Positions 31,596-40,441 are shown, counted from the stretch's first letter. The stretch: 64,000 bases of DNA from Bin87 sp963692995 (GCA_963692995.1 OY843611.1:3229861-3293860); one strand, 5' to 3'. The notes: a model not told the origin generated them from the sequence alone. Made by a program: numbers and translations.

Positions 31596-33205
31596 GGTGA
31601 CTGCCGCCATTCTATCACAATAGCGAATAAAGACAAGGGCATCCGGCACTCATTTGTCATAACGTTGGCGAGATCGGGCCGATAACCGCGCCGTAATCTC
31701 AGGCAACCCGCCGCTCTGCGCCGTCCCAGTCCGACGACGAGCTGGCCAACCCCGGATTCTTGCCACCGCCGTCGCCCCGCTGCCAGGGCATCCGTATGCT
31801 CATGCGCCGCATTCCGGCGTAGTCGTCGGCTTTCAGCCGGGCCAGCGCTGTGGTCAGGCAGGCCAGCGTCGCCATACGCGCGTGCAAACTGACCTTGCCG
31901 AGGCCCCGATGCTGGTGCCGGTTCAGCAGCCGGGAGTGCTTGGCGCTGCCGAAATGCCGCTCGATGGAACCCCGCATCCGATAGAGCCGCTGCCATTCGG
32001 CGGTGAACCGGGGCAGAATGCCGATGATCCGCAGCAGTTTGCCCTCCGGCCGTTCCCAATGCTCGGCGTCGCAGTAACGGGAGAAGTGTATCCGACCTTT
32101 GAGCCGGCAGCCCTGGGGCGGACAGCGGAACCGATGGCCCAACGCCGGGTCGGACCCGGCGTACTCCATGGCGACCGATCCGGCGCAGGTGGGCAAGCCG
32201 GCCGCGGTGTAGATGCCCTGGTACAACTGTTCGTTGACCGGCTTGCGGACGGCAATCACCGGCGTGATGCCCTGATCGGCCAGCAGCCGGAAGTTGGACA
32301 GCGCGTCATACCCTTTGTCGGCCAGCAGGCACTTGGCATGCAGCCAGGGATGCAACGCCTGGGCGTGGGCCAGCGCGCCGGGCAATTGGGGCGAGTCGGC
32401 GGCGTTGGCCGGCAACGTGATGCCGCCCAGGGGCAGGCCGTAGTAGGCGTCGGCCAGCAGGTGATGCTTGTAGCCGAAGAACGGTTCGGTCTTGCCCTGG
32501 TCGCGGGTCGGGCCGCCGGCTTTGGCGGTGCGTCGGCCCCAGCGGGCGTCGGGATCGCGGACGTGAGCGCGGTCGGGATTGGCGTAAGCCTGGAGGTCGG
32601 TGGAGTCGATGGCGACAATCTCGCCCAAAGCCGGCGCATCGGCGGGAAGGGCGCCGTCCCGCCGCAGCCGCTCCAGCTCAGCAGGCAGCTGGCCGGCGAC
32701 GCTGGCGATGGCTTGATCCACCAGGTCCTGATGCAAGGACAGCCGTGTGATGAACCGGCTGAAGGCGCTCGCGCTGGGAACGGCGTCGCCCAAGCCGCAG
32801 ATAGCGCGCAGTCGCGGGTCGGCGGCCAGCCGCTCCAAGAAGGCGTTGGCGTAGCGCATCCCCAGCAAAAACCGCGCCAGATAGGCGCGGAACATACTTT
32901 GCAGGGAGAAACCTCGGCGTCCGGTCTTGCGGTACTGGGCCAGCCGTTCCAAAAGAGGGCTGGCGTCCACGCCGTCTAGAGCGGCCTGCAAGAAGCCGTA
33001 GCCGCTGGCCGGGTCTTGACCTTTGCGTGTCGCGCATGTACTATTGGCACACGCCACTTGGAAGTACCCTTTCCTCGTGGTGGAAGCCGCCAAAGCCTCG
33101 AAAACATTGGCGGCTTCTTCTTTACTTTGATTGTTGCCGTAAGTGTATCAGATACATATGAGGCTTGCAACCGGAAAGTGTCAGTAATTGCATCTTCCGC
33201 ATAAC
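31596..33205. mobile_element. Insertion sequence, approximate extent
   Basis: One transposase gene lies between two strong terminator hairpins. The limits given are those hairpins, not demonstrated ends. A perfect 11-bp inverted repeat (GAAGCCGCCAA/TTGGCGGCTTC, about 33082-33118) lies at the 5' end of the transposase message and could limit its translation. Confidence 0.45.
31699..33057 (-). CDS. DDE transposase, IS5/IS1182-like (DUF772-type N-terminus)
   Basis: No ATG start fits; GTG 33057 behind AGGAAAGGG is chosen, and TTG 33093 is the alternative. The 452-residue protein has the N-terminal helical domain of IS5/IS1182 transposases (SLQSMFRAYLARFLLGMRY, PSASAFSRFITRL), then the DDE core: first Asp in EIVAIDSTDLQAYA, second Asp in CLLADKGYDALSNF, and Glu in YRMRGSIERHFGSAKH. 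A zinc-knuckle-like CPPQGC lies between the second and third residues. All three catalytic residues are kept, so it may be active. Terminal inverted repeats could not be found by eye, so the element ends are not defined. It is flanked by terminators at 31568-31595 and 33206-33243. Confidence 0.9.
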   Translation of the reverse strand: MACANSTCATRKGQDPASGYGFLQAALDGVDASPLLERLAQYRKTGRRGFSLQSMFRAYLARFLLGMRYANAFLERLAADPRLRAICGLGDAVPSASAFSRFITRLSLHQDLVDQAIASVAGQLPAELERLRRDGALPADAPALGEIVAIDSTDLQAYANPDRAHVRDPDARWGRRTAKAGGPTRDQGKTEPFFGYKHHLLADAYYGLPLGGITLPANAADSPQLPGALAHAQALHPWLHAKCLLADKGYDALSNFRLLADQGITPVIAVRKPVNEQLYQGIYTAAGLPTCAGSVAMEYAGSDPALGHRFRCPPQGCRLKGRIHFSRYCDAEHWERPEGKLLRIIGILPRFTAEWQRLYRMRGSIERHFGSAKHSRLLNRHQHRGLGKVSLHARMATLACLTTALARLKADDYAGMRRMSIRMPWQRGDGGGKNPGLASSSSDWDGAERRVA

Positions 33206-33243
33206 AAAAAAGGGCCGGGAGATGTATCTCCCGGCCCTTTTTT
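33206..33243. terminator. Bidirectional intrinsic terminator, 17-bp stem
   Basis: AAAAAAGGGCCGGGAGA (33206-33222), loop TGTA, then TCTCCCGGCCCTTTTTT. It has a perfect stem with A-run and T-run on both sides, so it should work in both directions. It insulates the IS from the region upstream of the hydrolase gene. Confidence 0.9.
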
Positions 33244-33407
33244 GTGTAGTCAACTGCGTAAATCAGGTTGCTAAAGATTGCTAGTCTGGCAGTATCGCGC
33301 CCACTCCGGCAGTTCGGTTTCGGGCCGACGGTCGGCCGGATGCCCGGTGACGGACTTCGTCACGATTCGGCACGCCATCGGCCACCGCCTCACCGCGAAC
33401 CGAGTTT

Positions 33408-33437
33408 CGCAATTTCCTCATAGAGGAGGAAATTGCG
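33408..33437. repeat. 12-bp inverted repeat CGCAATTTCCTC/GAGGAAATTGCG
   Basis: The hairpin has a 6-nt loop. The gene-free span 33058-33767 also holds the terminator at 33206 and the composite palindrome element at 33597. The arm sequence GAGTTTCGCAATTTCC recurs at about 33733 just before the hydrolase and, inverted, at about 30044. Confidence 0.85.
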
Positions 33438-33596
33438 CAACCCCGGATTTTGTTTCCGGCCAAACTGTTGATTCGCCTGACCCGTGCCGCCAATATTGAT
33501 TGCACCCGCAACCCCAGGGCGTGTCGTCAATTTACCCGGTCATTCGCGCTTGTCCGGTCATTCCCGTTTGTCCAGTCATTTCATCCGCGCTTGTCC

Positions 33597-33692
33597 GGTC
33601 ATTCCCGCGAAAGCGGGAATCCAGAATTGCCGGCTGTCGCAGAACGATGTGGTTATAGAGACGCCTGGATTCCCGCTTTCGCGGGAATGACG
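33597..33692. repeat. Composite palindrome element, about 95 bp
   Basis: Two ATTCCCGC palindromes in opposite orientation (GTCATTCCCGCGAAAGCGGG and CCCGCTTTCGCGGGAATGAC) flank a 43-nt core containing GCCGGCTGTCGCAGAACGAT and GGTTATAGAGACGCC. The same core with the same flanks occurs at 47919-48013 and, more diverged, at 40631-40726. Confidence 0.9.
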
Positions 33693-33767
33693 GAAACGGG
33701 AATGACGGAAATGGGTGGAGGGGGAATTTGGGGAGTTTCGCAATTTCCGCATAGGAGCGAGACAACT

Positions 33768-34613
33768 ATGTCCACCGCCGTTTTCACTGAACAATCCACC
33801 AGCAGGACCATCATGGTGGGCGATATGCCCGTGCATTATCACGATGTCGGCGAGGGCGAGCCGGTGGTCATGCTGCACTCCTACGGCATCGGCACCACCG
33901 GCTGGATAACCTTCCACAAAGTGCTGTCCGCCTTCGCCGAGCGTTACCGCTGCATCGTCATGGACCTGCCCAATTTCGGACGCACCGGGCCGGTGGTGTA
34001 CCACGAGCCGCTGCATAACCTACAGGCCCGCACCGCTTTAGGATTGCTGGACGCCCTGGGCATTGACAAGGCTCACCTGGTGGGCAACTCGCAGGGCGGG
34101 CAGTCGGCCATGGTGCTGGCGATGCAGGAGCCGCATCGAGTGGACAAGCTGGTCTTCGGCGCCTGCCACATTCGCACCGGCGGCGATCTCTACCTGATGG
34201 GCAACCGCCCGTCCGAGGGCAGCCGCATAACCCGCCAGACCCGCGACAACCCCACCCGCGACAACGTGCGACGCTATCTCCATACCCACATCGACGACAA
34301 CGCCCTGGTCACGGACGAGCTGGTGGACTACATCCACGGCCACTACACCGGCAACCCCGACCATATCGAAGCCGACGCGAAATCAGTGAGCCTCCCCTAC
34401 GACCACGGCGTGGACTTGCCCAACATCACCGCGCCCAGCCTGATAATCTGGGGCCGCTACGACCGGATGTGCGTCTTCGAGATCGGCATCGCCGCGCTGA
34501 ACAACCTGGCCGACTCCCGGCTGGTGGTCCTGAACAACTGCGGCCACTGGGTTCCTTTTGAAAAGCCCGAGGAATACACCGCCCACGTGCTGAACTTCCT
34601 GCGGGGTTGGTAA
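33768..34613 (+). CDS. Alpha/beta hydrolase, meta-cleavage-product hydrolase-like
   Basis: ATG 33768 follows AGGAGCG; the longer open frame upstream runs through repeats. The 281-residue protein has the oxyanion strand VVMLHSYGIGTTGWITF, the nucleophile elbow LVGNSQGGQSA (Ser at about 106), the acid in IIWGRYDRM and the catalytic His in NNCGHWVPFEKPEE. The G-N-S-x-G-G elbow and overall length match BphD/MhpC-like C-C bond hydrolases of aromatic degradation, which fits the dioxygenase and BenD-like genes around it. Other esterase roles cannot be excluded. Confidence 0.92.
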   Translation: MSTAVFTEQSTSRTIMVGDMPVHYHDVGEGEPVVMLHSYGIGTTGWITFHKVLSAFAERYRCIVMDLPNFGRTGPVVYHEPLHNLQARTALGLLDALGIDKAHLVGNSQGGQSAMVLAMQEPHRVDKLVFGACHIRTGGDLYLMGNRPSEGSRITRQTRDNPTRDNVRRYLHTHIDDNALVTDELVDYIHGHYTGNPDHIEADAKSVSLPYDHGVDLPNITAPSLIIWGRYDRMCVFEIGIAALNNLADSRLVVLNNCGHWVPFEKPEEYTAHVLNFLRGW

Positions 34614-34639
34614 AGAGGCAGCTGCTGCCGTTCCCGCTG

Positions 34640-34733
34640 CCCTATCGTCATTCCCGCCCCGTTAGCGTCATTCCCGCTGCGCTATCGTCATTCCCGCTCC
34701 GTTAGCGTCATTCCCGCGAAAGCGGGAATCCAG
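34640..34733. repeat. Cluster of GTCATTCCCGC half repeats ending in a full palindrome
   Basis: Three half units (CTATCGTCATTCCCGC, GTTAGCGTCATTCCCGC and again CTATCGTCATTCCCGC) alternate before a complete ATTCCCGCGAAAGCGGGAAT. This looks like expansion of the left arm of the element. Confidence 0.88.
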
Positions 34734-34794
34734 GAGGCGCAAAATCCGGCTAACCTCACTGTTGCACGGGATAGGCTTGCAACGGTCAGCGCGG

Positions 34795-35637
34795 TCAGAA
34801 CGGATAGGGTTGTCCACCGCCCACGGCCAGCACCTGTCCGGTGATGTACGATGCGTCGTGGGAGGCGAGGAAGGCAATGGCCGCCGCCTGTTCGTCGGCC
34901 ATGCCGCGCCGCCCCATGGGGATTTCCGAATTGCGCGTCGACGCGCGGTACTCTTCCTGGTCGGCCCGCTCGCCGGGCGGCAGTTCCGGTGGAGCGACGG
35001 TTACGCCGTGGTCGCGGGGCGTCACCCGGTCGTCGGCTCGGGTCCCGCTGGGCGCGATGCAGTTGACCCGGATGCCCAAGTGCGCCACCTCCCGCGCCAA
35101 CGCGGTGGTCAGGCCAATCTGTCCCGCCTTGGCGGCGGCGTAAGGCACGCGGAATCGCCCAGTCACCGCGTGGGTGGCGATATTAACGATGGCCCCCGAA
35201 CCCTGCTCGATCAGGCCGGGCAGCGCGGCCCGACAGCACCACATGGCGGTCCAGAAGCTGCGGTCAATCTCGGCCTGGATCTGGTCGGGGGTGTAGTACT
35301 GGAACGACTGGAACCAGATGGTGCCGCCGGCGATGTTGGCCAGCACGTCGATCCTGCCGAAAGCATCCTGGGCTTTGGCCATCAACGCCTCGGCGTTTGC
35401 CCACTTGGAGAGATCGCCAAGGAATATTTCGCAGGAACCGCCAAAATCGCGAATGTCCCGGCTGACCCGCTCCGAGGTCTCGGCCACCATATCGCCGATG
35501 ACGATGGCCGCGCCCTCCTGGGCCAGCCGTCGGGCCGTCGCCGCGCCGATGCCCTGACCGCCTCCGGTGACTACGGCCACCTGGCCCTCAAAACGCCGGG
35601 CGCCGGCGGCTTTCGGGTCTAACATTCCCGCCATCAT
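34795..35637 (-). CDS. Short-chain dehydrogenase, BenD-like (dihydrodiol dehydrogenase)
   Basis: The 280-residue SDR has the NAD-binding VAVVTGGGQGIGAATARRLA, VIGDMV (acidic, so NAD is preferred), NIAGG and the active site PYAAAKAGQIGL (Tyr and Lys). The catalytic Ser position reads NIATHAVTG, with Thr rather than Ser, as also seen around the shifted Ser of BenD-like enzymes. The overall pattern (SFWTAMWCCRAALPGLIEQG, ending GQVLAVGGGQPYPF) resembles 1,6-dihydroxycyclohexadiene-1-carboxylate dehydrogenase, which follows benzoate dioxygenase. ATG 35637 overlaps the stop of the upstream gene as ATGA, so translation is coupled. Confidence 0.88.
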   Translation of the reverse strand: MMAGMLDPKAAGARRFEGQVAVVTGGGQGIGAATARRLAQEGAAIVIGDMVAETSERVSRDIRDFGGSCEIFLGDLSKWANAEALMAKAQDAFGRIDVLANIAGGTIWFQSFQYYTPDQIQAEIDRSFWTAMWCCRAALPGLIEQGSGAIVNIATHAVTGRFRVPYAAAKAGQIGLTTALAREVAHLGIRVNCIAPSGTRADDRVTPRDHGVTVAPPELPPGERADQEEYRASTRNSEIPMGRRGMADEQAAAIAFLASHDASYITGQVLAVGGGQPYPF

Positions 35638-36134
35638 TCGCTGGCGGAGCCGTGGGTCAGGTTGCCGCCGCTGCCGTTGCGCAGGAGCGTTACTTCCGCT
35701 TCGAGTTCGGCGATGCGATGCCGCAGCTGCTCAATGAGTTCGGACTGGTTCGGCGACCCAAGGCCGTTGCGCTCCAGGAGAGCAATCAGCGCGGTCATCA
35801 TCTCTTGATGCCGGCGTTCCGATTCAGCGCGTTCTTCTCGACGCACCTGCTCGGCCGCGGCGCGTTCATCCCGGCGCACCTGCTCGGCCGCGGCGTGTTC
35901 ATCCCGGCGTACTTGCTCGGCCGCGGCACGTTCATCCCGGCGCACGCGTTCTGCTTCCGCCCGGTCTTCCGCCCCCGCCCGGCGACGGTCTCGTTGGTCG
36001 AAGTAGTAGGTCAGCAATTGCGGCGCTCCCAAGACGGCCAGCACTACGGCGATGTACGCTGCGCCTTCCAGATATTGTAGCGTACTGCAACAGGTTGCCG
36101 TCAAATCGGCGCCGAGTTCAATCCGGGGTTGCAT
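35634..36134 (-). CDS. Single-pass membrane protein with 11-residue coiled-coil repeats
   Basis: The 166-residue protein has one membrane helix near the start (EGAAYIAVVLAVLGAPQLLTYY), then a charged helix built from repeats of RRDERAAAEQV (three near-perfect copies and diverged ones either side), then a short leucine-zipper-like segment (SELIEQLRHRIAELEAEVTLL). The repeats are encoded by 33-bp tandem units at 35842-35940. An 11-residue period makes a right-handed coiled coil. No known family. It overlaps the genes on both sides (17 bp upstream, 4 bp downstream), so it is in one operon with the hypothetical gene before and the SDR after it. Confidence 0.78.
   Translation of the reverse strand: MQPRIELGADLTATCCSTLQYLEGAAYIAVVLAVLGAPQLLTYYFDQRDRRRAGAEDRAEAERVRRDERAAAEQVRRDEHAAAEQVRRDERAAAEQVRREERAESERRHQEMMTALIALLERNGLGSPNQSELIEQLRHRIAELEAEVTLLRNGSGGNLTHGSASE
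35842..35940. repeat. 33-bp tandem repeat in the coiled-coil gene
   Basis: Three copies start at 35842, 35875 and 35908, with a degenerate fourth to 35973. The unit length is a multiple of three, so copy number can vary without frameshift. Confidence 0.93.
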
Positions 36135-36444
36135 CGGCGCTGGAGAAGAACTCCTTGTCCAGGTCGGGGTCGGTTATGCCGAGCAGTCCGTTGGTGTAGA
36201 GACGGCAGGCCCGCAGCCACAGCACCAGGATGGCGTTGTTGACATATATTTGCGGGAATTCGCGTCCGTGCGCCCGGCGAGCGTGGGCGCGAATTCCCGC
36301 TTCAAAAAACTGTTCCAGAAAGGGCGTCGGCTCGTTGTCCAGGGCGCACGCTTCCAAGATTTCCGGCGGAGCCTCCCGGCACAGCATCGCCGGGGAGGCC
36401 TCCGCCAGTTGAATGTACTCGGGTTCTTGAGCCGGTGTAATCAC
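36118..36444 (-). CDS. Conserved-looking hypothetical protein, 108 residues
   Basis: A GTG start at 36444 lies 6 bp after the stop of the NHL gene. The protein reads as mostly helical (FLEQFFEAGIRAHARRAHG, YVNNAILVLWLRACRLYTNG). The last 17 bp overlap the next gene. No signal peptide, Cys motif or known domain is seen. Tight packing with its neighbours supports that it is real. An earlier start inside the NHL gene is not supported. Confidence 0.6.
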   Translation of the reverse strand: MITPAQEPEYIQLAEASPAMLCREAPPEILEACALDNEPTPFLEQFFEAGIRAHARRAHGREFPQIYVNNAILVLWLRACRLYTNGLLGITDPDLDKEFFSSADATPD

Positions 36445-36450
36445 CGGGGA

Positions 36451-37515
36451 TCACAGGTTCATCTGCGGAACCAGGTAGTCCGCCATCTTGTTGTAAATCT
36501 GTAGCCGGCTGCGCTGGGCGTCCAGCACCACCAGGCGGCCGCTTCCCGCGTCGAAATGCACGTCGGTGGGCAGGGCAAACCGCCACTCCGACTCTGTGGT
36601 GGGAACCTCCCGGCGCCGCTTCAGATAGTCTGCGTTGGCGACTACGGTCATGTCCGCCCACTTGCTCAGCCACTGGGCGTCGCCGATGAGGGAGATGATG
36701 AAGTTGCCGGCTTTGTCGAAGACATGGACGCGGCCCGGGTGCATCCCATTATCGCTCCAGTCCGCGACGTACACGTCGCCTTGCTGGTCAATTGCCACCT
36801 GGACCGGCAGGTGCATCTGGCCGCGCTTGGTACCCGGCTCGCCGAACTGCATGATCCACTGTCCGTCGGCGGTGAACTTCTGCACCCGGTGGTTGCGGTG
36901 GTCGGCCACATACACCGCGCCGTCGTTCTGATCCACCGTGATGCCCCACGGGGAGTTGAACTGACCGTTGCCGTCGCCCTGGGAACCCCAACTGGTGATG
37001 TGCTCGCCGTCGGCGGTGAACTTGCGAACCTCGTGGCTGCGCCCATCGGTGAGATACAAGTTGCCGTCGGCGTCAACGGCCAGGCTGGAAGCGCCGTGTT
37101 CCTTGCCGTCGTCGTTGGGGACAGTGCTCCACCGCTTGACGAAGGCTCCGTCCTTCTCGAACTCGGACACCTGGTTCATCCATTCGTCGGCCACGTAGAT
37201 GTGGCCGTTGGGAGCCAGCACCATGCCGGAGGGCCAGATGAACTCGCCTTCCCGGTCGCCGTACTTGCCGAACTCGCCGGTGAATTCTTCGTCGCCCTCT
37301 TTTTCGCCCAGGTCAATGATGCTGACCCGCGCGCCGTAGGCCAACCTGTTCCAGGGCACGTTGGAGATGCCCTCAATGCCCCGGTTCAGCACGTACACCG
37401 TGTTGCCCTCAAAGGCCATGGCCGTCGGCTGGCTGAAGCCCATGCCGGAAGCGGCGCCCCGGCCCACCGAGTGACTGTAGTCATATACTCGGCCCTTTGC
37501 AATTTGCGTAAGCAT
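36451..37515 (-). CDS. NHL-repeat beta-propeller protein
   Basis: The 354-residue protein has six or so NHL repeats of the form GxxxxPxG(V/I)xV...xVADxxNxRVQxF, for example FIWPSGMVLAPNGHIYVADE, GITVDQNDGAVYVADHRNHR and VAIDQQGDVYVADWS. No signal peptide is present, so it is probably cytoplasmic. NHL propellers are scaffolds; some bacterial ones are peptidyl-glycine lyase-like or lactonase-like enzymes. No metal-ligand set can be confirmed by eye. It precedes the small-gene/SDR run on the same strand with a 6-bp gap. Confidence 0.88.
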   Translation of the reverse strand: MLTQIAKGRVYDYSHSVGRGAASGMGFSQPTAMAFEGNTVYVLNRGIEGISNVPWNRLAYGARVSIIDLGEKEGDEEFTGEFGKYGDREGEFIWPSGMVLAPNGHIYVADEWMNQVSEFEKDGAFVKRWSTVPNDDGKEHGASSLAVDADGNLYLTDGRSHEVRKFTADGEHITSWGSQGDGNGQFNSPWGITVDQNDGAVYVADHRNHRVQKFTADGQWIMQFGEPGTKRGQMHLPVQVAIDQQGDVYVADWSDNGMHPGRVHVFDKAGNFIISLIGDAQWLSKWADMTVVANADYLKRRREVPTTESEWRFALPTDVHFDAGSGRLVVLDAQRSRLQIYNKMADYLVPQMNL

Positions 37516-37614
37516 AGTTCTACCTGCTATTGCCTGCGTGGTTTTCCAAACGGAAATCGCCCTGTGTCGTGACGAAATCGCCTTTCGTCGTTGCGAAATT
37601 GCCCCTTTGTCGTC

Positions 37615-37692
37615 ATTCCCGCGAAAGCGGGAATCCGGAAATCCTGACTAAACTGGCCTGCGGCGGCTCCGTCGCTCCGGCGAAAGCCGGAG
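37615..37692. repeat. ATTCCCGC palindrome and CTCCGGC-GAAA-GCCGGAG hairpin
   Basis: ATTCCCGCGAAAGCGGGAAT lies at 37615-37634 and a 7-bp stem with GAAA tetraloop at 37675-37692. They separate the NHL and DUF1501 genes. Confidence 0.85.
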
Positions 37693-37804
37693 TGTCGGGT
37701 ATAAAGATGATTCGCCTAAAACGCCGGGGCCAGCAGATTTGCACCCACTGGCCCCGGCCGCTTCTGCCGGTCGGCGCGTCCCGTTGACCGGAACTCGTTG
37801 CCGG

Positions 37805-38932
37805 TTAGACGAAGGCGACCTTCTCGAACTGCCCGCTGACAATGGAGTTGGCGTCCAGGCCCATCCAGTCTTCCAGGATGGTGGAGTACACGCCGCGGAA
37901 GTCGGTGCTGGGAACCAAGTCGCCCTGTTCCAGGTGCTCCGGCTTGGAGGACGGGTATTCGCCGTACTCGCCGCCCTTGATCGGGTCGCCCATCACTAGC
38001 ACCAGGCCGGCGGCGCCGTGGTCGGTTCCGCTGCCGTTGTCGTGGACGCGGCGACCGAACTCGGAGAACATCATCAGGATGACGTTGTCGCTGGCGTTGT
38101 TCTCGCGTAGGTCGTCGAAGAAGCTGGAGACGGCGGCGGAGACGTCGCGCCACAGACCGTCGTGCATCCCTACCTGGTTGGAGTGGCTGTCAAAGCTGCC
38201 GTGGTCGCAGTAGAGCACCCGGGCCCCCAGGTCAGCCTGGTGTACCTGCGAGATGCCCTTGAACTTGCGGGCGATGGGGGTGTCGGGATACTCAACGGAG
38301 CTGCTGTACCGCTCGGGGGCCGCCTTCAGGATGTCGGCGGCCTTCAAGCCGTCCAGGCCGGTCTGGCCCAGGTAGTCCATCACAAAGCCGTTGCCGATGG
38401 TGGGGGAGTACAGGCGGGTGAAGCGGTCGATGATCTTGTCCCGCTGCATCTCTTCCTGGATGCTGGTCAGCATGCCGAAGTTGTCCAGGTCGTCCACGCA
38501 GGCCACGGGGACGCCGGGCAGCGCCAGGGCGCGGGGCAGGCTTGGCCCGAAGCTGACGGCCGTGACCACGTTTTCCTTGTTGGGATCGATGTCCCGGGTG
38601 GCGCGGCCCAGCCAGCCTTCGGTGCCCAGCTTGTCCGGCTCACAGGTGTGCCAGATGTCCATGCTGCGGAAGTGGCTGCGGGGGCTGTTGGCATAGCCGA
38701 CGCCGTGGATGATGGCCAGGTCGCCAGCATCCCAGAAGCGGCGCAGTGGGGCCAGTTCGGGGTGGAAGCCGATGCGGTCGTTCAGCTTGATAATCCGCTC
38801 GTCGGGCACGCCCACCACCGGTCGCTTCTCGCGGTATAGCGGTTCGGCGTGGGGGATCACGGTGTTCATGTAATCGTTGCCGCCGCTGAGCTGCAACACC
38901 ACCAGAACCGGGTCTTTCTTGGTAGAGGTCAT
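37805..38932 (-). CDS. DUF1501 protein (sulfatase-like secreted-type protein)
   Basis: ATG 38932 follows GGAAGGTG. The 375-residue protein shows LVVLQLSGGNDYMNTVIP at the start, FSEFGRRVHDNGSGTDHG near residue 290 and a GGEYGEYP stretch, the hallmarks of DUF1501. DUF1501 proteins of planctomycetes are linked to the alkaline-phosphatase/sulfatase fold and usually carry a Tat signal, which this one lacks. It follows the DUF1800 gene on the same strand, the standard partner in many genomes. The biochemical role of the pair is not established. Confidence 0.93.
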   Translation of the reverse strand: MTSTKKDPVLVVLQLSGGNDYMNTVIPHAEPLYREKRPVVGVPDERIIKLNDRIGFHPELAPLRRFWDAGDLAIIHGVGYANSPRSHFRSMDIWHTCEPDKLGTEGWLGRATRDIDPNKENVVTAVSFGPSLPRALALPGVPVACVDDLDNFGMLTSIQEEMQRDKIIDRFTRLYSPTIGNGFVMDYLGQTGLDGLKAADILKAAPERYSSSVEYPDTPIARKFKGISQVHQADLGARVLYCDHGSFDSHSNQVGMHDGLWRDVSAAVSSFFDDLRENNASDNVILMMFSEFGRRVHDNGSGTDHGAAGLVLVMGDPIKGGEYGEYPSSKPEHLEQGDLVPSTDFRGVYSTILEDWMGLDANSIVSGQFEKVAFV

Positions 38933-39037
38933 TTTGCACCTTCCCTGCAATCTAGGGGCGACCTTGCCGGTTGCCCTGGTCCGAATGAATGGGCCTGGGC
39001 GACCGGCAAGGTCGCCCAGGCTGGGCTGCGAATAGCG

Positions 39038-40441
39038 TCAGGCGTACTGGTAATCGCGCAGCGAAACGATCAGTTGCAGCATTTCGGAGATGCGCTCTTC
39101 GGAAGCGCTCACGTCGGTGTCGGTGGCCCAAGAAATATTGCCGCTGATCTGGGCGTGGGCTACCAGTTCCTGCCGGGTATCCGCGTCCACTTCCAGCGGG
39201 CCCATGAGATCCAGGCAGTTGTCCACCATAGCGGCGGGAGTGAGGTCGCCCTGGGACTGCATCCGGCTGATCATGGAGCGGATGCCGGGGCGGTTCACGT
39301 CGCTGACCATATCGGCGGTGAAGTTGATGCGGCGCATCAGGGAGCCGCTGTTGATCCACTCCACGCCGGTGTGCCAGCCTTCCACGCTGGGCGGGTTGAG
39401 CAGGTCCTGGCCCATGTAGGTGGGCTGGCGGGCCATTTCGCCCAGGCCCGGGCCGGGGAACTCGAAGCCGCCGACCAACCGCAGGGTGCCTACTACCACT
39501 TCGGCGGGGCTCTTCAGGCGGGCGTAGCGGGCGTTCTTGAAGAAGTCGCTGTTGAACAGCGCGCGCAGCGTCGCGGTCAGGTCGCCGCCGGAGTCAACGA
39601 AGGCGTCGGCCAGCAGGTCGATGGCGTCCTCATCCTTCGGCGGGGTCACCTGCCAAGCCGGCACCTGGGCCTCGTCGGCGACGAAGAAGTTGTACAGGTG
39701 GCGGGCGATGAAAGTCGCCGTAGCCGGGTGCTCGCAGATGAGGTTGATGATGTCCTCGCCGTTGAAGTTGCCCGTTTCGCCGAGGAAAGTCTTGTCCCCG
39801 TCGTCGTGGTCTTCCGGCAGATACTGGAACTGCCAGTCGTGGCGTCCGATGGGCCCTCGGGGCAGCTTGGGCTCGAAGGTCCAGCCGGTGAAGGCGCGGG
39901 ACGCTTCACGCACGTCAACCTCGGTGTAAGTGCCGACGCCCATGCTGAACAGCTCCAGCAGCTCGCGGCCCCAGTTCTCGTTGACGGCGTCGGCATGGTT
40001 CTCGAAGTTGTCCAGCCAGTAGATCATCGCCGGGTTCTTGGCGACCTCCAGGAGCAGATCCTTGTAGTTGCCCATTCCCTTTTCGCGGAAGAGGGTCACC
40101 ATGCGGGTGATCTCGTCGTAGTGGTCAACCTTGGACACGCCGGTGGCGAAGATCTGGTGCCAGAACAGCGCCATTTTCTCTTCCAGCGGCCGCCTGGTGT
40201 TGATCATGAAGTGCAGCCATTCGGCGGAGCCCATGCCCTGGATGGTGCCCGGGCGCCAGCACCAGGGCTGGTAGCGGATCAGCTCGTAGCGGTCAATGGC
40301 CGGCTGGCTCTCCGGGTTTAGAAGCTCCTCAACGGTGGCTTCGTATCCCTGGGCGGCGCGGGCTTCCAATTCCTCTCGGGATGCTCCGAAACCGGCGCGA
40401 CGCATCAGATGGGCCATCAAGGCGATGTCCTGAGATGCCAT
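39038..40441 (-). CDS. DUF1800 protein
   Basis: ATG 40441 follows AGGAGGCAACAAG. The 467-residue protein has the N-terminal HLMRRAGFGASREELEA, the central WLHFMINTRRPLEEKMALFWH and NENWGRELLELFSMGVG, and AFTGWTFEP, which are typical of DUF1800. It is 106 bp upstream of DUF1501, and the two are nearly always neighbours in genomes that have them. Function unknown; an export or surface polymer role is often guessed, without proof. Confidence 0.93.
   Translation of the reverse strand: MASQDIALMAHLMRRAGFGASREELEARAAQGYEATVEELLNPESQPAIDRYELIRYQPWCWRPGTIQGMGSAEWLHFMINTRRPLEEKMALFWHQIFATGVSKVDHYDEITRMVTLFREKGMGNYKDLLLEVAKNPAMIYWLDNFENHADAVNENWGRELLELFSMGVGTYTEVDVREASRAFTGWTFEPKLPRGPIGRHDWQFQYLPEDHDDGDKTFLGETGNFNGEDIINLICEHPATATFIARHLYNFFVADEAQVPAWQVTPPKDEDAIDLLADAFVDSGGDLTATLRALFNSDFFKNARYARLKSPAEVVVGTLRLVGGFEFPGPGLGEMARQPTYMGQDLLNPPSVEGWHTGVEWINSGSLMRRINFTADMVSDVNRPGIRSMISRMQSQGDLTPAAMVDNCLDLMGPLEVDADTRQELVAHAQISGNISWATDTDVSASEERISEMLQLIVSLRDYQYA

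Noticed and set aside
31429..31600. tmRNA gene suggested by GGTTCGACGGGGGCAACC
   Set aside because: The 5' end resembles ssrA, but no tRNA-like 3' domain with TTCGA T loop and CCA, and no tag frame ending in Ala-Ala, is found within 400 bp.
31596..33205. Exact IS ends with terminal inverted repeats and target duplication
   Set aside because: No convincing matching ends were found by eye; only the transposase is certain.
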